Shown here one piece after another: positions 35,095 to 44,097 of a stretch of DNA of 64,000 nucleotides; the stretch's first letter is position 1; each line of letters starts with the position of its first letter. Origin of the DNA: Myxococcales bacterium (GTDB lineage: Bacteria; Myxococcota_A; Polyangia; Polyangiales; Polyangiaceae); the NCBI GenBank assembly GCA_025355005.1, contig JANXLV010000340.1:1-64000 (forward strand), written 5' to 3'. Made by a program: the position numbers and the translations under genes. The notes under the pieces are model-generated. The model had not been told where the DNA came from. It made no database searches and saw only the letters and a list, made by a program, of their open reading frames with translations.

Positions 35095-36908
35095 GCGCGG
35101 CGGCCACAGCACCGACCACGCCCGCGAAGCAAGGCCTGCGCGAGCTCTTGCCGCACCTCGTGTGCATCGTGTCGCTCGCGCTCCTCTACAAGACGTGGCT
35201 CGTGGGAGGCGCGCTTCTCGTCGGCCTCGTCGTGGGTCTGGCGTACCTCCGCGCGAACTCCCCCACGTTCATCTGGCAGTTCATCTACGCGCTCGGTGGC
35301 GGTGCGGCGGCCTATGCGCTGGCGCGCACGCTGGATGGTCGCCTCCCCGTGGAGATCTGCGGGCTCTGCCTGGGCGCTGCGCTCGGACGCCTCCCGCTCG
35401 CAGCACCCGCGTGGAAGGGGCGAATCGATTTCGCGTTGCTCGCGTTCGCGATGGTCGCTATCGGTGGCTCACGCGAGCCGACGAAGGACGCGTACGCTGC
35501 GGCGTCGGTGGCGCTCGCGCTTGCGCTCGCGTGGTCCGCGGGCGACGCATCGCCGCTTCGCCTCATCAAGGACCACCCGTGGGCAGCCGCGCTCGTGCTG
35601 GTGCTCGGTGCGTCGCTAGCGGGCGGGCTCGCGTGGGTCACGCCGCGCATGACGAGCAATCGCTTCCTCATGGGTCAGGGCATGGGCCGTACGGGCTTCT
35701 CGAACCGCGTGGTCCTCGGCGGACCCACCGGAATGGAGACCTCCGACGTGATGGTGATGCGGATCCGCGGCGGCCACGCGGACTACCTCCGCGGCTCCGT
35801 CATGGACTCGTTCGAGCGCGGCGAGTCGTGGGGCGTGTCGCGCCAGAAGATCGTCTTCACGGGCGCGGGCCAGGGCCCGATCACCGTGTCCTCCGTGAAG
35901 CCCACGATGCATCTCTTCGCGCCGCTCGGCGGAGTCGGCATCTCGGAGGGTGCGGTGCGGAACCCGTACGGCGTCACGACGGTCGCCGTGGGCATCTCGG
36001 ATTACACCATCGATCCGAACGGCGGGACCATGACGGACCTGCCGGACGCGAAGGACACGGAGATCCCGGAGGCGCTGCGAAAAAGGCTCGTCCCGGTTGC
36101 AGAGCAGATCGTCGGCGACGAGAAGGACGACGCGAAGCGCCTCCAGCTGCTCACGAAATACCTCTCCGCGAACTATCGCTACTCGCTCTCGCGGACGCGG
36201 GCCCAGAAGGACCACTCCGCGATCATGGATTTCCTGCTGGTGAACAAGGAGGGCCACTGCGAGTACTTCGCGTCCGCGCTGGCGCTCCTTGCGCGCGTGC
36301 TCGGCATTCCATCCCGCGTGGTGGCGGGCTATCGCGTGGTCGAGGAGAACCCGTACGGTGGCTACGACGTGGTGCGCGAGCGAAATGCGCATGCGTGGGT
36401 GGAGATCTGGGATCGCTCGAAGGCCCGCTGGCGCACGATGGACCCCACGCCGCCCAGCGACGCGATGACGCCGCGGGCCGTGTCGGACGCGAGCGCCGCA
36501 TTCGATGCCGCGCGCGAGAAGCTCGCGACGTTCGGTCAGATGCTCGCGGAGCGACCCGCATGGCTCCTCGGCACGCTGGGCGTGCTGTCCGCGTTCCTGC
36601 TCTCGCGGCGGCTGCTCCGGCGCGGCAAGCGGCGCGCGAAGGTGGCCGACGTCGAGGCACATCGGATGTTCGCGGAGGTCTCGGCGGCGCTCGCGAAGCT
36701 TGGCCTCGCACGTGAGCCGTGGGAGGGGATCGAGGCGTTCGCGGAGCGAGTGCGCGAGGCGGGCCGAACGAACGCGGCAGACGTGCTCGTGCACTACGCG
36801 CAGGTCCGCTACGACCCGGACGCGGAGAAGACCGTGGACGCGCTCGAAGTGGAGCTCACGGAGCTGCTCGCGACGCTGCGGTCCAGCAGGACTGCAGCTG
36901 TGAACTGA
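35091..36908 (+). CDS. TgpA-like membrane transglutaminase-fold protein
   Basis: Membrane protein of 605 residues. The N-terminus has five to six helices (about 20-205). The periplasmic transglutaminase core holds the catalytic Cys in KEGHCEYFASALALLAR, His in ERNAHAWVEIWD and Asp in WRTMDPTPPS, so all three catalytic residues are present. A last helix (about 485-505) leads to a cytoplasmic DUF4129-like tail. The order MoxR, DUF58, TgpA is the common cassette. The family is linked to cell-wall or surface-protein processing; the substrate is unknown. Confidence 0.9.
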   Translation: MSAAATAPTTPAKQGLRELLPHLVCIVSLALLYKTWLVGGALLVGLVVGLAYLRANSPTFIWQFIYALGGGAAAYALARTLDGRLPVEICGLCLGAALGRLPLAAPAWKGRIDFALLAFAMVAIGGSREPTKDAYAAASVALALALAWSAGDASPLRLIKDHPWAAALVLVLGASLAGGLAWVTPRMTSNRFLMGQGMGRTGFSNRVVLGGPTGMETSDVMVMRIRGGHADYLRGSVMDSFERGESWGVSRQKIVFTGAGQGPITVSSVKPTMHLFAPLGGVGISEGAVRNPYGVTTVAVGISDYTIDPNGGTMTDLPDAKDTEIPEALRKRLVPVAEQIVGDEKDDAKRLQLLTKYLSANYRYSLSRTRAQKDHSAIMDFLLVNKEGHCEYFASALALLARVLGIPSRVVAGYRVVEENPYGGYDVVRERNAHAWVEIWDRSKARWRTMDPTPPSDAMTPRAVSDASAAFDAAREKLATFGQMLAERPAWLLGTLGVLSAFLLSRRLLRRGKRRAKVADVEAHRMFAEVSAALAKLGLAREPWEGIEAFAERVREAGRTNAADVLVHYAQVRYDPDAEKTVDALEVELTELLATLRSSRTAAVN

Positions 36909-36986
36909 GGCCTGGAAGCGGCAGCAGATGAGGGCCCGATCTCGCAGGTCGACGGCGAATTCGCCTGAAATCAGCGCGATCGCTGC

Positions 36987-37934
36987 TTGGCAAGGTTTTC
37001 GCTTCGTGTGGGCTCGTTGTCAGCATTTCCACACGACCGACCCGATTCCTGCTGCGACGAGCGCGACATCCATTGCGATGACGACGACGTCGATGCCTGG
37101 GAAGAGGAGACCCTCATCTACGTCGAGATCGAGGAGGTCCCCATGCCTCCGCCGCTGCCGCCGGTCGAGATACTCAGCGCGGAGCCCGCTTCTTCGAGAC
37201 GGAGGCGCGAACCGGCTAATCCGCCAGTGATGGTGGCGACGCTTCGGCCGCCCGCGCCGCCCGCGCCGCCGCGCAGGAATGCGCTGCCGTTCAAGCTGCG
37301 TCCCGTGTCCCCGTGGTCGTTCGAGGCGTATCGCGGACACATCCTGTCTCGCACACCCGCACGCGTCGCGGCTCGTCCGCCAGTGCCGCCGCCATGGATG
37401 ATGTCGTTGCCGCCGGCAACACCGGCCTCGATCGCACCGGTCGCGCTCCCGTCCGAGCCTGCGAGCGACGCTGATGATTCCCGGTGTACGGCCGAGATCG
37501 CGCCAAAAGAGGGCGAGTCGAGAACGCTCCTCTTCGTCATGATCATGGTGCTCGCGGGCACCGGTTGGTACGCGGCCGCGGTCCGTTACCAGACGGAGCA
37601 AGCATCCACGCACGCAGCACCGGCGACACAAGTAGCGGCGGAGACGCCGGAGGTCCCCGCGTCGTCCGTCACGTCGCCGCGCGCCGCGCCCGTGCGAGGC
37701 GCCGTCCCCGCGTCATTCACGCCCGTGACATCCACATCGTCGAAGCCAGCAGCCCCGAAGGTCGAACCGAGGCCGCAGGCACGTGCGGAGCCGAAGCCGG
37801 AGCCGAAGAAAGCAGCGCCGCCGCCGCCGATGCCGATGCCGAAGCCCGACAAGCCTGCAGCGACGGCGCAGAGCGCGTCGATGGAGAAGACTCTCCAGGC
37901 GGCGAAGCAAGAGACCGAGACGACGCTGAACTGA
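36987..37934 (+). CDS. Pro-rich single-pass membrane protein
   Basis: Protein of up to 315 residues with no recognised family. The N-terminal part is acidic (four Asp in a row, then EEET), followed by Pro/Ala-rich sequence, one membrane helix (about 175-195, LLFVMIMVLAGTGWYAAAV) and a Pro/Lys/Ala-rich outer tail. The tail resembles TonB-like periplasmic spacers but lacks a TonB_C domain. Start uncertain: TTG 36987, GTG 37008, or ATG 37143, which has GAGGAGG 5 bases upstream but would drop the acidic region. Confidence 0.5.
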   Translation: MARFSLRVGSLSAFPHDRPDSCCDERDIHCDDDDVDAWEEETLIYVEIEEVPMPPPLPPVEILSAEPASSRRRREPANPPVMVATLRPPAPPAPPRRNALPFKLRPVSPWSFEAYRGHILSRTPARVAARPPVPPPWMMSLPPATPASIAPVALPSEPASDADDSRCTAEIAPKEGESRTLLFVMIMVLAGTGWYAAAVRYQTEQASTHAAPATQVAAETPEVPASSVTSPRAAPVRGAVPASFTPVTSTSSKPAAPKVEPRPQARAEPKPEPKKAAPPPPMPMPKPDKPAATAQSASMEKTLQAAKQETETTLN

Positions 37935-37969
37935 CGCTGCTTCCTCGGTCCCGCGGCTCAGGGACTGGC

Positions 37970-38818
37970 TCAGAGACTGGCGCAGAGCGGCGTGAAGGTG
38001 ATCTTGTCTCCTGCCGCGTCGGTGAAGGTTGCTTCGCCAGTGCCGTAGGTGAGGTCCACTGTCTTGCCGAGCGTCACGTTCGTGACCTTGATCTCGCTGC
38101 CTGCCTCAGGGCAGCTGGCCCGGCAGCGCTTGTAGGTGATGAGCTCGGTCCGGACGTCGCGCGTGCCGACGGTGCCCTCGGAGGTGCCGTTGATCGTGAA
38201 GCACGAATCGCCGACGGTCCACGTGACGGTCTTCGTATTGTCGCGCGTGATCTGGCGGCCACCATGCGTGACGCCCGTGAAGTGGCCGGTCCAGTTCATG
38301 GTGCGCATCGCGCCCGAGGCGGTGGTGGTTGCCTTGGCGGTCCAGTCGATGGTCGCCTTGTTCACCTGCAGGCCCTTGCTCGTGATGTCGAGGCTGAGCG
38401 TCCCGTTCGCCGTCACGTAGGTCACGTCTACCACGCCGGTGAGGTGAAAAATGCCGCGCGGACCGGTGCAGTCGTTGAATGTATACTGCACGCTGTCGGT
38501 CGTGGGGTTCGCAACGGTGAGGCAGCCGACGGGGAGGAAGAACAGCCGAGCGCCGTTGCCCACGTTGTCGAGCGATAGGTCCGAGCCCGGGTCACTCGCG
38601 AGCCCGACGCTGCCGCCGCTCGACGAGAGCAGCGTGCCCGTGAGCGAGACCGCGTCGCCCTCCGAGGCAGAGGTGTCCGTCCCGTCGTCCGCGAGCGTCT
38701 GCGACTCGATGTCCGACGTGGGGTTCGTGGTCGTGCCACCGGAGCCCTTGTGGGGAGCACACGCTGCGAACGCGAGAGCACCGCAGAGCGGGAGCATGAG
38801 GTGGATGGATCGGACCAT
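37970..38818 (-). CDS. hypothetical lipoprotein
   Basis: Lipoprotein of 282 residues with a signal ending ALAFAAC. The body is Thr/Gly/Asp-rich and beta-strand-like (TLSLDITSKG, ATIDWTAKATTT), with four to five Cys likely paired. It ends FTPLCASL. An in-frame ATG at 38842 is possible. No family known. It is divergent from the second FHA-sigma54 activator, which may control it. Confidence 0.65.
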   Translation of the reverse strand: MVRSIHLMLPLCGALAFAACAPHKGSGGTTTNPTSDIESQTLADDGTDTSASEGDAVSLTGTLLSSSGGSVGLASDPGSDLSLDNVGNGARLFFLPVGCLTVANPTTDSVQYTFNDCTGPRGIFHLTGVVDVTYVTANGTLSLDITSKGLQVNKATIDWTAKATTTASGAMRTMNWTGHFTGVTHGGRQITRDNTKTVTWTVGDSCFTINGTSEGTVGTRDVRTELITYKRCRASCPEAGSEIKVTNVTLGKTVDLTYGTGEATFTDAAGDKITFTPLCASL

Positions 38819-38866
38819 GGTGTTCTGTACAGCATGCGCCATGCCATGGATAGCGGCACGGGAAAG

Positions 38867-38879
38867 GCAGGATTCCTGC
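38867..38879. promoter_or_regulatory. inverted repeat in divergent gap
   Basis: GCAGGA-T-TCCTGC is a perfect 6+1+6 inverted repeat in the 208-base gap between the lipoprotein gene and the FHA-sigma54 activator gene. A shorter one, GCATG-CGC-CATGC, is near 38833. Either could be a regulator-binding site. A TATTCT hexamer 15 bases before the activator ATG may be a -10 element. Confidence 0.3.
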
Positions 38880-39026
38880 GCTTTCACCAGTGTCCCCCGT
38901 GAACGTCCGTGCGTCCAGGTCGAACCGCCGCGAGTTCGGTGACTCGCTCCCACACACGCCAATCTACAGCCATCCCGGGTCTCCGAAAAGTGAGCCTGGA
39001 TTCCGCCCCGTCGGTATTCTACGCAC

Positions 39027-40322
39027 ATGTCCGAGACGCGAACTCGCACGCTCAACTGGTTCGTCCGAGGGGGAACCCTTCGCACACCGGAGGGGCAGAC
39101 CCACACGATCGACGTCGACCCGCTCGTCGTCGGCCGCGAAGAGGGCGCTGGTGTCCGGCTGACCGATCCCGAGGTCAGCGCGCTTCACTGCGAGCTCCGC
39201 GCCGTGAACGAGGGCATCCTGGTCCGCGACCTCGGCAGCACGAACGGCACCCTGATCGCGGGCGTGCGCATCAAGGAGGGCATCCTCACCGGCAGCGCGG
39301 AGATCCTCTGCGGTCAGACCAAGCTCGCGGTCGAGCCATCGCAGAAGACTCGCGTGGATGTCGGATTCGCTGATCGCTTTGGTGGGCTCGTTGGCAGCGC
39401 GCCACGCATGAGGCGGATCTTCAGCGTGCTGGAGCGCGTCGCTCCCACGCCGCTTTCGGTGCTCATCCTTGGCGAAACGGGGACAGGCAAGGAGGTCGTG
39501 GCGCGCGGCATCCACGACCACAGCCCGCGCAAGGACAAGCCGTTCGTAGTCGTCGACTGCGGGAGCATTCCCCCGACGCTGGCAGAGAGCATCCTGTTCG
39601 GTCACGAGAAGGGCGTGTTCACCGGGGCAACCGAGCGCAAGAAGGGCGCGCTCGCAGAGGCCGACACGGGGACGCTGTTCCTGGACGAGCTCGGCGAGCT
39701 GCCGCTCGATCTCCAGCCCAAGCTCTTGCGCGCGCTCGCGGAGCGGCAGGTGAAGCGCGTAGGCGGCTCGGCGTTCGAACCGATGGACGTGCGCGTGCTG
39801 GCGGCGACGCGACGCGATCTCTCGCTGGAGATGAACGCGGGCCGCTTCCGCAGCGACCTGTTCTTCCGCATCGCGCAGGTACGCGTGGAGCTTCCGCCGC
39901 TGCGCGAGCGCACCGCCGACCTTCCGCAGCTGGTGGAAGAGATCTGCGTGCGCGCGGGAAAGAAGGAGCACGCGGGAACCGTGCTCGCGTGGATCGAGCA
40001 GCGCATGGGCGCGCACGACTGGCCCGGCAACGTGAGAGAGCTCGTGAACGTCGCGTCCGTGGCGGCCACGCTCGCGGATACGCCGGAAGCCATCGACGAC
40101 GTGCTCACGCTCGCGCGCGACGACGACGGGCAACCACGCGCCGCGCAGACGGCGTTCACGGAGGCGAAGCGCGTCGCCGTCGCCGGGTTCGAGCGCGAGT
40201 ATTTCGCGTCGCTGTCGAAGGCAGCAAAGGGCAACGTGAGCGAGATGGCGCGACAGAGCGGAATGGAGCGCCACCACGTGCGGGCCTACCTGAGGAAGTA
40301 CGGAATCGCGAAGAGCGAATAA
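39027..40322 (+). CDS. FHA sigma-54-dependent activator with GVFTGA loop
   Basis: Enhancer-binding protein of 431 residues: FHA domain (about 25-95, with GREEG, SALHCE and GSTNGT signatures), AAA+ domain (about 125-345, Walker [17 protein letters not shown]) and a C-terminal helix-turn-helix ([20 protein letters not shown]). It has no GAF domain, unlike its paralogue at 19575. The sigma-54-contact loop reads GVFTGA rather than GAFTGA. It probably reads Ser/Thr phosphorylation; a Ser/Thr kinase gene lies 1 kb downstream on the other strand. Confidence 0.92.
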   Translation: MSETRTRTLNWFVRGGTLRTPEGQTHTIDVDPLVVGREEGAGVRLTDPEVSALHCELRAVNEGILVRDLGSTNGTLIAGVRIKEGILTGSAEILCGQTKLAVEPSQKTRVDVGFADRFGGLVGSAPRMRRIFSVLERVAPTPLSVLILGETGTGKEVVARGIHDHSPRKDKPFVVVDCGSIPPTLAESILFGHEKGVFTGATERKKGALAEADTGTLFLDELGELPLDLQPKLLRALAERQVKRVGGSAFEPMDVRVLAATRRDLSLEMNAGRFRSDLFFRIAQVRVELPPLRERTADLPQLVEEICVRAGKKEHAGTVLAWIEQRMGAHDWPGNVRELVNVASVAATLADTPEAIDDVLTLARDDDGQPRAAQTAFTEAKRVAVAGFEREYFASLSKAAKGNVSEMARQSGMERHHVRAYLRKYGIAKSE

Positions 40323-40339
40323 CGACCTCGACCCTTACG

Positions 40340-41395
40340 CTAGAAGCGGCCCACGAGACCCGCGTTTGCGCTCTTCCCCGTCACGGACATCGTCGGCGTG
40401 ATCGTCTGCTCTCTGCCGCCAAGGAAGTAATACGCGGTCGCGCCGAGCGTGAGGGCGGCGAGCGTCGAGGGCACGGCGAGCGAGTAATAGGCCTCGTTAC
40501 GTGCGCCGTCGTAGTCGTCGGCGCGGCCCTGCTTCTCGTCGTTCGTCGTGGCGCCCTTCTGACGATCGAGCAGCGTGCTTGCGTGCTGGTAGTAGATGAC
40601 GGGGACGATCACGCTGATGGCGGTTGCGCCCGCTCCGACATAGAGCGCCCACGCGGGGATCGGTCGCAAGGTTGTCGTCACCGGCTCCGGTCGCGGTGGC
40701 GGTGGCGGCGCTCCTCCACGTTCTCCGCGCGGGTCGGGCGGGGGTACGGCCAGCGGGGGGGGGTCGACGATCTCGAGCGCTCCTTCGGCGATCTTGATCT
40801 CGACCTTGCGCTCGTCCGCGGTGCCCGGGTTCCATGTGATCGTGTGCGCGCCGGGCGCGACGTACGCGGTGAAGCCGGAGACGCGCGGCTCTCCCGAGTC
40901 GACCTGCACGACGATCGCGCGGCCCTGCGTCCGCACCCTCACGCGGCCACGGGTCTTCGCGAGCTCCTTCAGCCGCTCCTCCGCCTCCTCCGCCTGCTTG
41001 ACCACGATGGGCTCGAGCGGCGCGCCATCCTTCTTCTTCGCGACCTCACCCAGATAGCCTTCGTAGGCCTCTGCAGCGCGCGTGTAGTCGCCGTACGCGT
41101 CGTACGCACGCGCCAGGTTGAACGCGAGCCGATAGCCGCGCTCCGCGCCTAGCTCCCGGTAAATCGCCTCCCACTCCACGATCGCGCCCGCGAAATCCCG
41201 CGCCATGTACTTCTCGTACCCCACACGGAAGCGCTCCCGATACGCCTCGAGCTCGTCCGCCGCGAACGCAGGCCGCGACGCCGCGAGGAAAAGCGTGCAC
41301 AATACAAACATCGCCGCGAGACGCACGCCCCACGTCCGCGACGGCCAGAGGGCCGCGCCACTCGCGGCCGCCTCAGAACGGATGCGGATCGACAT
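40340..41395 (-). CDS. TPR-like protein, partner of the Ser/Thr kinase
   Basis: Protein of up to 351 residues. A signal or anchor (MFVLCTLFLAASRPAFAADE) precedes two to three TPR-like helix pairs (about 45-130, FAGAIVEWEAIYRELG, AYGDYTRAAEAYEGYL), a PEGA-like beta domain (about 150-210), a Pro-rich linker and two membrane helices near the C-terminus. Its first codon lies 23 bases inside the kinase gene; a later ATG at 41311 gives a better signal peptide. Kinase-TPR pairs like this are common in myxobacteria. A nine-G tract (40755-40763) is in the linker. Confidence 0.75.
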   Translation of the reverse strand: MSIRIRSEAAASGAALWPSRTWGVRLAAMFVLCTLFLAASRPAFAADELEAYRERFRVGYEKYMARDFAGAIVEWEAIYRELGAERGYRLAFNLARAYDAYGDYTRAAEAYEGYLGEVAKKKDGAPLEPIVVKQAEEAEERLKELAKTRGRVRVRTQGRAIVVQVDSGEPRVSGFTAYVAPGAHTITWNPGTADERKVEIKIAEGALEIVDPPPLAVPPPDPRGERGGAPPPPPRPEPVTTTLRPIPAWALYVGAGATAISVIVPVIYYQHASTLLDRQKGATTNDEKQGRADDYDGARNEAYYSLAVPSTLAALTLGATAYYFLGGREQTITPTMSVTGKSANAGLVGRF

Positions 41396-42875
41396 CGGGT
41401 GGTCTCGCTGATGCGGGAGCTGCTGCGGATGGCGGCGGCTTCACCGGAGCCGCAGCGCTGAGGAGGGCAACGGGAATGGAAGCGCCGGGACGCGGGAGTG
41501 ACGCTGCAGCAGGCGGAGGGCGACGCGCGGAGGAAGGGGTGAGGGTCGGGATCAGGGTCGGGATCGGGGTCGAGGTCGAGGTCAAGGTCGGGGTCGAGGT
41601 CGTCGTCGGAGTCGGAGTCGGAGTCGTTGGCATCGCTGGCATCGTCGATGTCGTCGTCGTCTCCCCGGTCCCCGCGATCTTCCACGCCGCTGCTCCGAGC
41701 ACCACGATCGCCGCGACGGCCCACAGCGCTCGCGCGCTTCCCGCCTTCGCTCGCGGCTCGTCGACCTTTGCGACCGCGGCCTCCGCGACCTCGGCAGGCA
41801 CCTCGGCCTTTGTCAGCGGTGCTGGGAGTGGTGCGAGGCTCTCGCGCAGCGCCTTTGCGTCTTCCTCGGGCACGGCCTCGTCCAGCCTTGCGGCCAGCTC
41901 CTTGCGGCGCGAATCGACGTCGTCGCCGAAGAGCTCGGTCATGCGCGTTGCTAGCGCGCGCTGCGGTGCACCTTCGCTCCTTGCGATCTCGGCGAACGCG
42001 TCCGCTACCTCACGCGCGGAGCTCGGCCGATCATCCGCCTTCCTTCCGACGAGGCGCTCGTACAACGACACGAGCGCCGCCGGCAGCTCCTCGCTCGCGG
42101 TGAGCTTTGGTGGGCTCTCGAGCGCGAGCTTGCGCAGCACGTCCATCTCGGTGCCGTCGCCCCACATTCTGCTGCCAGTGATCGACTCATAGAGCATCGC
42201 GCCCACGGCGAAGAGATCGCTCCGCGCATCCAGCGTGTCGCCGAGCGCTTGCTCTGGCGACATGTAGCTGACCTTGCCCTTGACCTCACCCGTGCGGGAC
42301 AGACCCTGGTCGTGCTCGACCTTCGCGACGCCGAAATCCAGGAGCTTCACGTGCCCCGCGAACGAGAGCATCACGTTCTGCGGTGACACGTCACGATGGA
42401 TGACGTGAAGGTCGGTGCCGTCCACGTCCTTCAGCTCGTGGACCGCCGACAGCCCCTCGCACACCATCGCCAAGATGTGCGCGACGAGACCGACCGGCAT
42501 GTGCGAGCCGCGCTTCGTGAGCTCCGCGAGCACGCGACTCAAGGTCGCGCCCTCGACATATTCCATCGCCAGGAACAGCTCGCCGTCCTCCTCGCCGAAG
42601 TCGAACGCGTGCACCACATTCGGGTGCGAGAGCAGCGCCGCCAGTCGGGCCTCGCGCAGGAACATCTCCGTGTGACGCGCGTCGTTCGCCTCCGGGAGCA
42701 GACGCTTCAGCGCGACGATGCGCTTGAAGCCGTTGTCCTTCTTCTCGACGGCGACCTCGACGGTCCCCATGCCGCCGCGCCCGATCACGAAGAGCGGTCG
42801 GTACCTCGCGTGCACCCGGCTGCCAGAGTTGGCCGGGCGAACGCCGGACGCCGAAAGCTGCGACGCGGGCACCAT
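41373..42875 (-). CDS. Ser/Thr protein kinase, membrane-bound
   Basis: Hanks-type kinase of 500 residues. The glycine loop (IGRGGMGTVEVA), Lys57 (VALKRL), Glu75, HRD (160-162, catalytic Asp162 in HRDVSPQNVML) and DFG (180-182) are all present, so it should be active. After the kinase domain (about 25-290) come a charged region, one membrane helix (about 375-395) and a Thr/Pro/Ser repeat tail with a Pro/Ala-rich end. It overlaps the TPR gene start. A likely signal source for FHA-domain regulators. Confidence 0.93.
   Translation of the reverse strand: MVPASQLSASGVRPANSGSRVHARYRPLFVIGRGGMGTVEVAVEKKDNGFKRIVALKRLLPEANDARHTEMFLREARLAALLSHPNVVHAFDFGEEDGELFLAMEYVEGATLSRVLAELTKRGSHMPVGLVAHILAMVCEGLSAVHELKDVDGTDLHVIHRDVSPQNVMLSFAGHVKLLDFGVAKVEHDQGLSRTGEVKGKVSYMSPEQALGDTLDARSDLFAVGAMLYESITGSRMWGDGTEMDVLRKLALESPPKLTASEELPAALVSLYERLVGRKADDRPSSAREVADAFAEIARSEGAPQRALATRMTELFGDDVDSRRKELAARLDEAVPEEDAKALRESLAPLPAPLTKAEVPAEVAEAAVAKVDEPRAKAGSARALWAVAAIVVLGAAAWKIAGTGETTTTSTMPAMPTTPTPTPTTTSTPTLTSTSTPIPTLIPTLTPSSARRPPPAAASLPRPGASIPVALLSAAAPVKPPPSAAAPASARPPDVDPHPF
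41544..41630. repeat. hexamer-like simple repeat in kinase tail
   Basis: About 14 degenerate copies of GGTCGG/GGTCGA/GAGTCG on the plus strand. In the kinase frame they encode a Thr-Pro/Thr-Ser/Thr-Leu tail just after the membrane helix. Prone to slippage by multiples of six, which keeps the frame. Confidence 0.7.
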
Positions 42876-42915
42876 CCTCGTCTATCGTAGCAGGGCTTTG
42901 GGCAAAGGAGCGCGC

Positions 42916-44085
42916 GTGCCTGTCGCGGCTTACGCCAGCGTCTACATTCTCCGGGTGCTCGGCCTCGTCGGCGTCGCGGGCATTGCGGCACTGGCGATCG
43001 GCATCGCGCAGGTCGCATGTCTCCCCGATCCCGATCGCGCGCAGCTCGACGCAGGGCCGACGCCCGACGCGAAGGCACCTGGCGCGTGCGGGGACGGCTT
43101 CATAGACTCCACGACCGACGGCAGCGCCGAGGAGTGCGACCCGGGCCAGGCTGGCAAGGACAATGGCTGCTCGCCCTCGTGTCGGGTTCTATGCGCGGGC
43201 GGTGTGATCGACCCGGTGACGAAGCATTGCTACTTCCGCTTGCCGCAAAAGACCACCTCGGAGGGCGACGCAAGGAAGGCGTGCAAGCTACCCGGGCACG
43301 TCATCACGTTCGTGAGCGACAACGAGGTCGCGTTCCTCGCGGACGCTGGCTTCTCGTCGGGCTTCTGGATCGGTCTCTCGTACTTCGGCGGTCAGCTCGG
43401 CTACCAGAGCGACGACAACTCGAGCGGCGAGCCCGGATGGATCTACCCGACGAACAGCGCCGCCTGTCCGGGCTGCTACGCGCGGACCGGGAGCGATGCA
43501 TCGGCATACTTCCCGCCGCTTGGTCCCGACGCCGGCATCCTGCCCGAGTGCGTCTACGCGGCCTCGCTCACCGAATGGCATCACTCGCCGTGCAACATCA
43601 CGCCTCAGCAAGACGGGGGAGAAGCGCACGACACGCTGTGCGAGCGCGAACCGCCAGGCACACGCGCAACGGTCTGCAACGGCGGCATCTGCATCACCGT
43701 CGCGCAGACGCAGAAGCGCTATCTCTTCGTCCCATCGGACACGAGCGCGGACGACGCGAAGTCGTCGTGCGAGGCGCTCTCTGGCAACCTGGTCCTCTTC
43801 GACAGCCGCGAGGAACGAGAGCAGCTCGCGCGCGAGATCGCGAAGTACACCGGCGACGAAGGCGCGAGCTTCTGGGTCGGCCTCGCCGCAGGCGCGAACG
43901 GCACGTACACCTGGGATGACGGAAAAGCAGAGGCCGCCCGACCTCCGCTCTTCGGCATCGACGCGGGCACCCCGACTCCGGGCGCGCGCGTCTTCATCTC
44001 CTTACGCCCGACCGACCCGATAGACATCGGTCTGGGGCACGCCGACGTCCCGCAGAGTCTTCACACCTACGTCTGCGAATACTGA
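42916..44085 (+). CDS. exported protein with two C-type-lectin-like domains
   Basis: Protein of 389 residues; GTG start with AAAGGAG 5 bases upstream. A signal segment ending IAQVAC suggests a lipoprotein. A DUF4215-type Cys-rich element follows (ACGDGFID, EECDPG, NGCSPSC; about 52-95), then two C-type-lectin-like domains. The first (about 100-245) has HCYFRLPQKTTSEGDARKAC, GFWIGL and DTLCERE; the second (about 258-389) has RYLFVPSDTSADDAKSSC, FWVGLAAG, TWDDG and YVCEY. Both keep the fold's WIGL-type core and Cys pairs. It probably binds carbohydrate or protein ligands at the surface. Confidence 0.82.
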   Translation: MPVAAYASVYILRVLGLVGVAGIAALAIGIAQVACLPDPDRAQLDAGPTPDAKAPGACGDGFIDSTTDGSAEECDPGQAGKDNGCSPSCRVLCAGGVIDPVTKHCYFRLPQKTTSEGDARKACKLPGHVITFVSDNEVAFLADAGFSSGFWIGLSYFGGQLGYQSDDNSSGEPGWIYPTNSAACPGCYARTGSDASAYFPPLGPDAGILPECVYAASLTEWHHSPCNITPQQDGGEAHDTLCEREPPGTRATVCNGGICITVAQTQKRYLFVPSDTSADDAKSSCEALSGNLVLFDSREEREQLAREIAKYTGDEGASFWVGLAAGANGTYTWDDGKAEAARPPLFGIDAGTPTPGARVFISLRPTDPIDIGLGHADVPQSLHTYVCEY

Positions 44086-44097
44086 CCTCGACTTCGA

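Noticed and set aside
37948-37965. Terminator hairpin GTCCC/GGGAC between convergent genes
   Set aside because: Only five base pairs and no T tract; common by chance in this sequence.
41149-41724. Asp-repeat minus-strand ORF across the kinase/TPR junction
   Set aside because: It is another frame of the hexamer repeat; the kinase frame continues through it from an intact catalytic domain.
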